From contig JBDNFP010000319.1 of NCBI GenBank assembly GCA_041689775.1, forward strand, positions 1 to 5,507: 5,507 nucleotides of DNA, written 5' to 3'. The position numbers and the translations under genes were made by a program. Below are positions 1 to 5,507 of this stretch, piece by piece. How positions within the stretch are numbered: position 1 is the first letter of the stretch; each line of letters opens with the position of its first letter. This stretch comes from JBDNFP01 sp041689775 (GTDB lineage: Bacteria > Bacteroidota > Bacteroidia > Cytophagales > Spirosomataceae). The notes below the pieces were generated by a model. That model saw only the letters and a list, made by a program, of their open reading frames with translations, was not told the DNA's origin and ran no database searches.

Positions 1-1
1 C

Positions 2-103
2 CCGCAGGATTTTGAAAACAAGGAGGCGCTTCACATGAAGATAAATCATATTCTTGAAAAATACGGAGGGTCAGAGTTTTCCATCAACTGCTCAATTAAA
101 TAA
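2..103 (+). CDS. C-terminal end of an unidentified protein (5' end outside window)
   Basis: An open frame runs from the left edge to a TAA stop at 101-103 and gives 33 residues ending in FSINCSIK. I do not recognise the family. The tail (an ILEKYGG stretch followed by alternating hydrophobic residues) loosely resembles the last helix and strand of a GHKL ATPase, but this is too weak to name a function. An ATG at 35 has an AAGGAGG-like sequence about 10 bases upstream, so a 22-codon mini-ORF is formally possible; a through-reading C-terminus is more likely. The stop lies 14 bases before the TIR gene start on the same strand, which suggests one transcript and possibly a shared function. Whether this frame is really coding cannot be settled from so short a piece. 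Confidence 0.5.
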   Translation, partial: PQDFENKEALHMKINHILEKYGGSEFSINCSIK

Positions 104-117
104 ATGTATGTTTAAAT

Positions 118-714
118 ATGGCCAACTACTTAAAAGAACCCAATACAGATAGTATACGTCAAAAAGTTAGTAATCAGTTTGTTTGTGATAAAGTGGTTTA
201 CGACCGTAGCGATTTCAAACTCTTTTTACCCAACGAGACATTTCCTATGAAGAAGATTTTTATCTCCTACTCCCAAAGCGATGAGGGGTACAAAGACGAG
301 CTAAAAAGACATTTTGTGTCGCTCATTAACGAAAACTTGGTATCGGCTTTTGACGACCGGGAGCTTTCCATGGGAGGCAACTGGGACCTTGAACTAAAAC
401 AGAGAATAGACGAGTGCGACATCATGATCGCGCTCATCAGTGTAGACTTTCTGAACACAGGCTTCATCATGAAGACAGAAATCCCCCGGGCAATTGAGAT
501 GGGTAAAACCGTTGTCCCCATCATAGTTCGCCCCTGCGACTGGACGAACACGATTTTGGGAACGTATAATGGCACGTTGAAGGGGATGGTGATCAGCCTT
601 TTTAAAGAAAAAAATGAAAACGGTACGCCCCGCTATCGGAGTGGAACGCGCGAAGAACGGGATATGTTTTGGCTGGACGTGGTGAAGGAATTCAGAGCAA
701 AAGCCTTTGAGTAA
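118..714 (+). CDS. TIR-domain protein, stand-alone (putative NADase or signalling effector)
   Basis: The protein has 198 residues and one recognisable domain, a TIR fold from about residue 44 to 143. Box 1 is KKIFISYSQSD (45-55). A BB-loop-like stretch with FDDR (78-81) and GGNWD (86-90) follows, then the strand DIMIALIS and an SVDFL turn, helix KTEIPRAIEMGK, and the strand and turn VVPIIVRPCDW (132-142). Glu121 in TEIPRA sits where many TIR domains carry the catalytic glutamate for NAD+ cleavage. That makes NADase activity plausible but unproven. Residues 144-198 match the tail usual in this bacterial subgroup, with a final amphipathic helix around FWLDVVKEFR. The first 43 residues are not TIR-like. 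Met44 (codon at 247) would give a bare 155-residue TIR protein and is a credible alternative start. I kept the first ATG, which is the earliest after an in-frame stop at 97-99. No signal peptide or membrane helix is visible, so the protein is probably cytoplasmic. It is likely co-transcribed with the truncated gene upstream. Confidence 0.9.
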   Translation: MANYLKEPNTDSIRQKVSNQFVCDKVVYDRSDFKLFLPNETFPMKKIFISYSQSDEGYKDELKRHFVSLINENLVSAFDDRELSMGGNWDLELKQRIDECDIMIALISVDFLNTGFIMKTEIPRAIEMGKTVVPIIVRPCDWTNTILGTYNGTLKGMVISLFKEKNENGTPRYRSGTREERDMFWLDVVKEFRAKAFE

Positions 715-877
715 CTATAATTCTGTCCTGCCTTCGGCGTTATTGAAATGAGTGCCCTGCATGGTAACCTACTCGCGGAAATCTATCTCCCGTAAAGTTG
801 GTCGTAAATGCCTTTACCTATGGCAAAGCATTGGTTAAAAACTACTTTATTATCTAGGCGCACTTCCGAGATCAATA

Positions 878-917
878 AAATACCACGACAAAACTCTACT
901 ATGGGATCGTGGTATTT
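878..917 (-). terminator. Perfect 11-bp inverted repeat in the convergent gap; likely terminator for the sensor gene
   Basis: The arm AAATACCACGA (878-888) is the exact reverse complement of TCGTGGTATTT (907-917), with an 18-base loop. Read on the minus strand, the second arm runs into TTTTATT, giving a short U-rich tail about 65 bases past the sensor stop codon. On the plus strand the tail is poorer (ATTTCTGG). The position between two converging genes fits a terminator. The long loop and short T run keep confidence moderate, and an operator or chance palindrome remains possible. Confidence 0.45.
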
Positions 918-951
918 CTGGGGCCATAACCCACTAAGGCTGCTAACTGAA

Positions 952-981
952 TACTTACCGTGTTGGCCCCCGGAGTAAGTA
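952..981. repeat. Short inverted repeat next to the sensor stop codon
   Basis: TACTTAC (952-958) and GTAAGTA (975-981) are perfect inverted copies around a 16-base G/C-rich centre. The right arm abuts the sensor stop codon (982-984). The stem is weak and no T run follows on either strand, so it is not a convincing terminator on its own. It may simply be a stem in the sensor mRNA 3' end. Confidence 0.3.
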
Positions 982-3900
982 CTACATCGCTTCAACCCCA
1001 ACCACACCCAATGGTAGGGTAATCATAACTTCCGTAAACTCGCCTTCAACCGAGGTTATATCTACGCGACCCTTATGATCTTCAATAATATCTTTACTCA
1101 TAAAGAGCCCCAAGCCGGTACCTTTGGCGGTGGGTTTAGTGGTAAAAAACGGACTACAAATTTGCTCCAATTCTTTTTTAACCATTCCCTTTCCATTATC
1201 CCGAAGGTGTATTTTTACCATCTCACCCTCCACTTCGGTACGCACCAAAATTTGCATGTCACAGTCCTTTTTGAGCTTACTTTTCTCCGCGAGCGCATAG
1301 CATGAGTTATTGACCATATTTCGAAGCGCTTGTTCAAACTCATCGGGAAGTAGATTTACGTGGAGTGGTTGGTCATCTGCCATCTCAAACACCAAATCAA
1401 TGGGCAGGCAGTTGGTTTCCTTCGCTTCCGCTTCTTTCATTAATACCGGTATTTTTATTTTTAAGTACTCGTTGATTTCTGCACTGATAAACTGGGTGGA
1501 GCGTTTTTTTAGTAGTTTTTGCATATCTCCCACAATCCGGGCGGTACTATTCCCGTGCTCGTTTATTTTGGTGACACTCATTTTAAGCATGGAAATACTA
1601 TCTTCCAGATCATCCTTATCATCCTCTGAAAAGGTTTCTTTATTCTTATCCACTACTTCTTCTACTTCTTCTACCAGTGAAACTGCCGATTGAGAGAAGT
1701 TATTAATGTAATTCAAAGGGTTTAATACCCGGTCCACAATCCCTGTAATTAACTGACCAATTGAGGCGAGTTTTTCTTGCCGGATTAATTCTTCCTGGGT
1801 GTTTTTTAGTTCATCCAAAGAAATCTCTAATTCATTGGTCGTGATTTTAAGCTCCTTGGTGCGCACTTCAACGGTTTGCTCCAATAGCTTCTTCTGTTCT
1901 TCCAGGCCCTTGGTCCGGATACGGACTACCTGTACAATCACAAACCCAAGCAATAGTGCATACAGCATATAGGCCCACCAAGTTTGCCACCAAGGGGGTA
2001 ATACGGTAAATGCGTACTCGATGGGAGTACTCCATCCACCGTAAAAGCCTTTACTACTTAGCTTGAATACGTAGGAACCCGGGGATAAGTTACGGTAATC
2101 AGCCAAGGGTACATCCGTAGTAGTGTACCACTGTTTATCATTCCCTTCCAGGAAGTATCGATAGCTCGTCTTATCCGGGTAATTTAGATGAGTACCCGTA
2201 AAGTGGAATGTCAGGTGGTTCTGGTCGTAGGGTAATACCAAACCAACCGGAAGATGCCAGGGTCCGCTGAGGCTGTCCCACTCGATGGAAGTCTTACTCA
2301 ACGTAGTAGTATCGGAAGGCACACTAGAAATGGTTACAAACTTTGTATCCTTTCTCGACCAAAGGGTATCCGCCCGCCCTAGTATTTTAGTTAGAAAACT
2401 CTTACTAATAAAGTCCTGGGGGACATCCATAATATCAAGGCTTGCCAGGAAAGGTTGCGGCTTAAAACCTGAGTCCGGAGCGTCAAAAGTACGGTTCATA
2501 ATTGTAAGGATGTCACTCGCCCCGAGCCAGAATTGCCCCTCTTTCGTAATCAGAAACGCGTTAGTATTGAAATCATCCTTTAAGAATCCCTGGCGCTTGG
2601 TCAGGTTTTTAAGGATCCAGGAGGAGATGCCATTTTCATTGTTGCTTTCACTTATCTGGGTAAGGCCTTTGACGGTACCGGCGTACATTTTACCCCGCCA
2701 TTCTTCCAGCGACACCACCGACATATTCCCCAGCCCGTTGGCGGGAGTAAAGTTGGTCATTTGCTTTTTCGATAAGTCCAGCATGGCTATCCCTCCCCCG
2801 TAAGTAGCCAGCCAAACCCTTTTCAGAGAATCGGCAGTAATTCCACGAACAGCATCGTTGGGAAGCCCCTGCTGAGAACTGAAGTATCGCAGGGTCTTCT
2901 TTTCAGGATTCACCAAGGTAATACCTCCTCCCTCCGAGGCTACCCATAATTCTCCGGTAGGAGATTTCCACATATCACCCGAATAATTACTACTCAGTCC
3001 ATTGGATTCATTGAGATAACGGAGTGTATTTTTTTTAGAATCGATTACGACTACACCGCCACCGGCAATAGAAACCCAGGCATTGTCATCTTTATCCAAA
3101 AAAGTGTGTTTGGCCTCCTGACCACCCAAACCTTGCAGGTAGTGCCTCAGAACCCCCTTTTGAGTATCAATGACATATACCCCATTACTCGAAGCCAACC
3201 AGATATTGCCTTTTGAATCTTCCGCAAGATCCCAAAATCCATTGATACGGATATTCAAATCATTACTCACGTTTTTTAGAGTCCTGGTCTTTCGGTCGAG
3301 CATATCAAGTCCACCAGGAGTAGATGCCAACCACATGTTGTTCTTGCTATCGATAAGGAAGCTTTTCATGCTGGTAGAAGTCAGACCACTAGCGGTGGTT
3401 AGATGCTTCAACTCTCCCCCGTACAAATTGATGATGTTAGTACCACCGGCGTTTGTTCCCACCCAGATCTGTCCCTGACTATCCTCGGTTACCGCACTAA
3501 TGCTATTGCTACTAAGTCCCTCGCTTTCCGTAATATTTCTGACTAAACCCCGCTTGAAATCTACTACGCTTATACCCGCGTTCAGCGTCCCAATCCAGGC
3601 TAAGCCCCGGGAGTCAAAACAAATATCATTAACCACATTACTTACCAGGCCATTATCATTCGATAATCGGTACAGCGTATTTTTTGACTGATCGAAAATA
3701 TCAAGGCCTGATCTTGACGTAGTAATCCATATATTTTTCTGGTTATCCTTCGCTAACCCCAGAACGGTATAACGTCCAAATTCGGCGGTAGGATGAAAAA
3801 TATTTTTATCCGAAAAATTCAGAATGTCCAGCCCCTGAAACGACCCAACCCAAATCGTCCCGTCCGTATTTTCAAGGATTGAGTAAATCTCATAATCGCC

Positions 3901-4758
3901 CAAACCTTGGTCCGTACTGATATTTTTGATGGTTTTTCGCTCGGCATCTACCAGATATATCCCATGCCTATACGTTCCCACCCAAACCTGATTTTGTGAG
4001 TCGACAAGAAGACATTGAGGGAAATCGGAGAGAAACTCTTTCGACCCCATCAAGCTGCTAATTGTACTTTCGGAAAGGTCAATTACGTCAACTCCTCCGG
4101 TAGTATTCAATAGCCATAGTTTACCATCCTTATCTTCGGACAGCCCAAAAACATTATTACTGGTAAGCCCTTGCTCCGTAGTGTAGGTTTCACAATACTC
4201 GCCATCGTACCGGCAAAGGCCATTGTCGGTCCCAATCCAAAACCATCCCCGACTATCCTGTAATAGACATAAGCCAGCGTTGCCGGGTAGCCCCTGATCT
4301 TGGCTAAATATTGAAATATCCTGCTTGGCACCATCTTTAAGCCGGGGAAATCCTGCCTTCGTCCGCGTAGGCTTCCCGAGGATTGAAGTCCGGAATGATA
4401 TCGGAAAGCTTGGGAGGGAGTCTGCTACCAAAGGACTTGATTTGCCATTTTTGATATCAAAAGGTATCGACTGCAGTGGAACAGGATAAGGTTTAAAATC
4501 ACCCTCATCGAAGGGTTTGGAAGGCATATTAGCCAAATTGAATTTCCTTTCTTCCACCAGAATAGTATCGAGGCTCGCCTCTCCCCACTCAAATGGTTTG
4601 GACTCTGAGAAAGCAAATACTTTGGTGATAGGTTGACTAAACTCACTTTCTCCGGTGGGAAAGGAAGTAGTATCATTCTTTCTGTTGCAAGCGAAAAGGC
4701 ACATAACAAAAAGAAGTACAGCTGAAAACGACTTAACCGTATTCATAATCAATTTCAT
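982..4758 (-). CDS. Two-component-regulator-type membrane sensor: lipoprotein signal, 14-blade propeller, Y_Y_Y, histidine-kinase core lacking the usual phosphoacceptor His
   Basis: This is an intact 1258-residue protein of the hybrid-sensor-like Reg_prop family, but without receiver or AraC domains. Residues 1-24 form a signal peptide ending in LFAC, with Cys24 the likely lipidated residue. A Pro/Phe-rich linker (25-146) follows. Fourteen Reg_prop repeats (about 147-760) are presumably two seven-bladed propellers in the periplasm. The Y_Y_Y domain lies at about 845-920. A membrane helix (about 926-946) follows a WWQTWW belt, and a coiled coil (947-1000) leads into a HisKA-like helix. That helix reads GIVDRVLNPLN, so Asp1009-Arg1010 replaces the expected His-Glu. 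The ATP-binding half is intact: N-box with Asn1147, Asn1150 and Asn1151; G1 box DNGKGM (1187-1192); FFTTK (1204-1208); and GTGLGL (1213-1218). It should therefore bind ATP and sense a periplasmic or surface ligand, but the output is unclear and no response regulator lies nearby. A second in-frame ATG at codon 5 (4744-4746) would shorten the signal peptide to a more usual length. Repeats upstream of the start may regulate it. Domain assignment is firm; ligand and signalling route are unknown. Confidence 0.92.
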   Translation of the reverse strand: MKLIMNTVKSFSAVLLFVMCLFACNRKNDTTSFPTGESEFSQPITKVFAFSESKPFEWGEASLDTILVEERKFNLANMPSKPFDEGDFKPYPVPLQSIPFDIKNGKSSPLVADSLPSFPISFRTSILGKPTRTKAGFPRLKDGAKQDISIFSQDQGLPGNAGLCLLQDSRGWFWIGTDNGLCRYDGEYCETYTTEQGLTSNNVFGLSEDKDGKLWLLNTTGGVDVIDLSESTISSLMGSKEFLSDFPQCLLVDSQNQVWVGTYRHGIYLVDAERKTIKNISTDQGLGDYEIYSILENTDGTIWVGSFQGLDILNFSDKNIFHPTAEFGRYTVLGLAKDNQKNIWITTSRSGLDIFDQSKNTLYRLSNDNGLVSNVVNDICFDSRGLAWIGTLNAGISVVDFKRGLVRNITESEGLSSNSISAVTEDSQGQIWVGTNAGGTNIINLYGGELKHLTTASGLTSTSMKSFLIDSKNNMWLASTPGGLDMLDRKTRTLKNVSNDLNIRINGFWDLAEDSKGNIWLASSNGVYVIDTQKGVLRHYLQGLGGQEAKHTFLDKDDNAWVSIAGGGVVVIDSKKNTLRYLNESNGLSSNYSGDMWKSPTGELWVASEGGGITLVNPEKKTLRYFSSQQGLPNDAVRGITADSLKRVWLATYGGGIAMLDLSKKQMTNFTPANGLGNMSVVSLEEWRGKMYAGTVKGLTQISESNNENGISSWILKNLTKRQGFLKDDFNTNAFLITKEGQFWLGASDILTIMNRTFDAPDSGFKPQPFLASLDIMDVPQDFISKSFLTKILGRADTLWSRKDTKFVTISSVPSDTTTLSKTSIEWDSLSGPWHLPVGLVLPYDQNHLTFHFTGTHLNYPDKTSYRYFLEGNDKQWYTTTDVPLADYRNLSPGSYVFKLSSKGFYGGWSTPIEYAFTVLPPWWQTWWAYMLYALLLGFVIVQVVRIRTKGLEEQKKLLEQTVEVRTKELKITTNELEISLDELKNTQEELIRQEKLASIGQLITGIVDRVLNPLNYINNFSQSAVSLVEEVEEVVDKNKETFSEDDKDDLEDSISMLKMSVTKINEHGNSTARIVGDMQKLLKKRSTQFISAEINEYLKIKIPVLMKEAEAKETNCLPIDLVFEMADDQPLHVNLLPDEFEQALRNMVNNSCYALAEKSKLKKDCDMQILVRTEVEGEMVKIHLRDNGKGMVKKELEQICSPFFTTKPTAKGTGLGLFMSKDIIEDHKGRVDITSVEGEFTEVMITLPLGVVGVEAM
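2479..4320 (-). repeat. Fourteen tandem Reg_prop (beta-propeller) repeats within the sensor gene
   Basis: Each unit is about 38-50 residues (roughly 115-150 bases) and follows the plan QGL-x(n)-hydrophobic-D(S/K)xG-x-(I/L)W(V/I/L)(G/A)T-x-GG(L/I)-x-(V/I)(I/L)D. I count WIGT (174-177), WLLNT (215-219), WVGT (259-262), WVGS (303-306), WITT (344-347), WIGT (388-391), WVGT (432-435), WLAS (476-479), WLAS (520-523), WVSI (561-564), WVAS (605-608), WLAT (649-652), YAGT (692-695) and WLGA (744-747). Fourteen blades match the two seven-bladed propellers known from hybrid two-component sensors in gut Bacteroides. Unit boundaries are approximate. Units 9, 10 and 13 are the most divergent: the ninth has no QGL turn, and the thirteenth has Tyr in place of the conserved Trp. 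The repeats diverge at the DNA level, so this is an old protein repeat and not a recent tandem duplication. Confidence 0.85.
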
Positions 4759-5035
4759 AAAGTTGAGAGGGTATCTACTGGTATCTAGAAATCAAGATAC
4801 AGAATTATTCCCAAACTCTATGAAGGACTACCCTAAGGACGGGTGCTCCTCCGAATCCACCAATGAGTATTAATTAACGAAAAAAACTAATTTATAAACT
4901 CTATAGTAGCCACTATCGGGTAGTTCAGGGAAAATTATACCGGAAGAAACCAGGGAGCAAATTTGTACTCAAAAAAGAAGACAGGCGCTATAAAATCGCC
5001 CGGTGGAGGCCTGAAAAGTAAATACGTATTACGCA
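4759..5035. other. Non-coding leader upstream of the sensor gene
   Basis: I see no credible gene in this stretch: open frames on both strands are short and lack family-like sequence. It is A/T-rich around 4870-4905, where TTAATTAA lies at 4870-4877. A 9-base direct repeat AAACTCTAT occurs at 4813-4821 and 4896-4904. On the minus strand these read ATAGAGTTT, which is near but not identical to the Bacteroidota -7 element TAnnTTTG, and neither copy has a clear TTTG about 20 bases upstream. The sensor promoter probably lies here, but I cannot place it. No tRNA or known riboswitch was recognised. Confidence 0.5.
4770..4800 (-). promoter_or_regulatory. GTATCT direct and inverted repeats just upstream of the sensor start codon
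   Basis: GGTATCTA occurs at 4770-4777 and again at 4780-4787, a period of exactly 10 bases. AGATAC at 4795-4800 is an inverted copy of the core GTATCT. The cluster ends 12 bases before the sensor ATG. In the mRNA, the inverted pair can form a 6-bp hairpin with an 8-base loop close to the initiation region. It could be an operator for a dimeric regulator or a translational control element. Chance is not excluded at this length. Confidence 0.35.
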
Positions 5036-5082
5036 AAACAGGTCAATTGAATCAGTAGAGTAACGATTCAATTAACCTGTTT
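5036..5082 (-). terminator. 18-bp hairpin with one mismatch, terminator of the DUF4177-type gene
   Basis: Bases 5036-5053 pair with 5065-5082 around an 11-base loop; the only mismatch is C5044 against A5074. On the minus strand the hairpin starts about 20 bases after the stop codon of the small gene and runs out into TTTTGCG. The stem is long but A/T-rich in its upper half, and the T run is only four bases. Location and stem length still make it the best terminator candidate in the window. It also isolates the small gene from the sensor gene 277 bases further on. Confidence 0.65.
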
Positions 5083-5101
5083 AAAGCCATTTGCTCATCG
5101 A

Positions 5102-5308
5102 TCAAACTAGCACATCTCGTTCGAAATACAGATAAAAATACACCGCTGAACCAAAACAAGTAGCATTGGTTGAGGCTAGCTGCCAGCCGTTTTTTGCGTG
5201 TTCATCCAGTTTTTCCTGAATAGCCGGCGTGGATGATTTAATAATGTGCTCGGCATCTAAGGTTAACTTGCCGTAAAAGATCAGACTCTCTACTTTGTAT
5301 TCTTTCAT
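5102..5308 (-). CDS. Small DUF4177-type protein (68 residues), function unknown
   Basis: The 68 residues begin MKEYKVESLIFYG and carry the typical DUF4177 layout. An N-terminal strand (EYKVESLIF) comes first, then a helix (IQEKLDEHAKNGWQLAS, residues 30-46) with the hallmark Gly-Trp turn (GW at 41-42), then a strand ending in FYLYFERD (58-65). Members of this family are usually 50-80 residues long, so it looks full length. No signal peptide or membrane helix is present, and I know of no established biochemical role for the family. The ATG is preceded by an A/T-rich stretch (TTTCTTTAAAACT) without a Shine-Dalgarno match, as is usual in Bacteroidota. It lies on the same strand as the large sensor, but a hairpin and a long gap separate them, so it is probably a single-gene unit. 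Codon use looks ordinary. Confidence 0.75.
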   Translation of the reverse strand: MKEYKVESLIFYGKLTLDAEHIIKSSTPAIQEKLDEHAKNGWQLASTNATCFGSAVYFYLYFERDVLV

Positions 5309-5385
5309 AGTTTTAAAGAAATTAATGCTCCTGATACGGAAGAGCGACAGAAAATGATTGAATAAAACTAAGTACTAGAGACAAA

Positions 5386-5505
5386 TTACTTTGCATTAAA
5401 TGGGCTAAAATTAATATTCAGACATCGGCCGACGTTGGCCAAGCATCTGTTGACAGCGTATGCGAGCGTTTGATCGTCTCGGTAGTCCTCCGGCCTGAGC
5501 CCCCC
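5386..5505 (-). CDS. Possible C-terminal end of a gene entering from the right edge
   Basis: The minus strand is open from the window edge to a TAA at 5386-5388, giving 39 residues that include RPEDYRDDQTLAYAVNRC. The composition is protein-like, but I do not recognise a family. The other two minus frames and one plus frame are also open across the G/C-rich end (5421-5507), so the reading frame is not certain. The coding signal may belong to a mobile element, or the stretch may be non-coding. Confidence 0.25.
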   Translation of the reverse strand, partial: GGLRPEDYRDDQTLAYAVNRCLANVGRCLNINFSPFNAK

Positions 5506-5507
5506 TC

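Noticed and set aside
808..832. Bulged 7-bp hairpin (ATGCCTTT with AAAGCAT) about 95 bases after the TIR stop
   Set aside because: The stem is short and bulged and is not followed by a T run, so it is not a credible terminator.
783..1007. 74-residue open frame on the minus strand overlapping the end of the sensor gene
   Set aside because: It starts inside the sensor coding region, contains the whole 11-bp inverted repeat, resembles no family I know and has a weak start context. A gene remnant is possible but unsupported.
2285..2803. 172-residue open frame on the plus strand inside the sensor gene
   Set aside because: It is an antisense shadow of the propeller and linker coding region; the minus-strand protein has clear domains throughout. 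The same applies to the other plus-strand frames between 1075 and 3691.
982..4758. Classical hybrid two-component system (kinase fused to receiver and AraC regulator)
   Set aside because: The protein ends about 8 residues after the last strand of the ATPase domain, and no receiver or helix-turn-helix sequence is present in the window.
4655..4873. 72-residue open frame on the plus strand across the sensor start and leader
   Set aside because: Its first half is antisense to the sensor signal peptide and the rest has no protein-family character.
5386..5393. TTACTTTG, one base off the Bacteroidota -7 promoter element TAnnTTTG (plus strand)
   Set aside because: There is no TTTG at the expected upstream distance and no recognised plus-strand gene follows.

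Overview
The window looks like chromosomal DNA from a Bacteroidota bacterium, probably of the Cytophagales type. The evidence is a large two-component-regulator-type sensor with a double beta-propeller, a Y_Y_Y domain and a kinase core; start codons preceded by A/T-rich sequence with no clear Shine-Dalgarno site; and moderate G+C. The genus cannot be named from the sequence alone.

Layout from left to right. Positions 2-103 (+) hold the last 33 codons of a gene that enters from the left edge. After a 14-base gap comes a complete 198-residue TIR-domain protein (118-714, +), so the two are probably co-transcribed. A gap of 267 bases (715-981) separates it from a convergent gene and contains two inverted repeats, one of which is a plausible terminator. 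The minus strand from 4758 to 982 is one intact 1258-codon gene. It encodes a lipoprotein-type signal peptide, fourteen propeller repeats, a Y_Y_Y domain, one membrane helix, a coiled coil and a histidine-kinase-like core with no receiver or DNA-binding domain. A 343-base non-coding leader precedes it (4759-5101). This leader has GTATCT repeats next to the start codon and a strong hairpin at its far end. The hairpin lies just after the stop of a small minus-strand DUF4177-type gene (5102-5308). The last 199 bases are A/T-rich up to about 5420, then jump to about 62% G+C up to the window edge, where the end of another gene or element may begin.

How the genes may work together. The TIR protein may be a small NAD-consuming or signalling effector acting with the truncated upstream gene. 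The large sensor is on the opposite strand and nothing in the sequence links it to the TIR gene. The most notable observation is that the sensor's H-box carries Asp-Arg where the phosphoacceptor His-Glu normally stands, although the ATP-binding motifs are intact. It therefore cannot signal by the textbook route. A complete defence island or a new multi-gene system is not demonstrable in this window.
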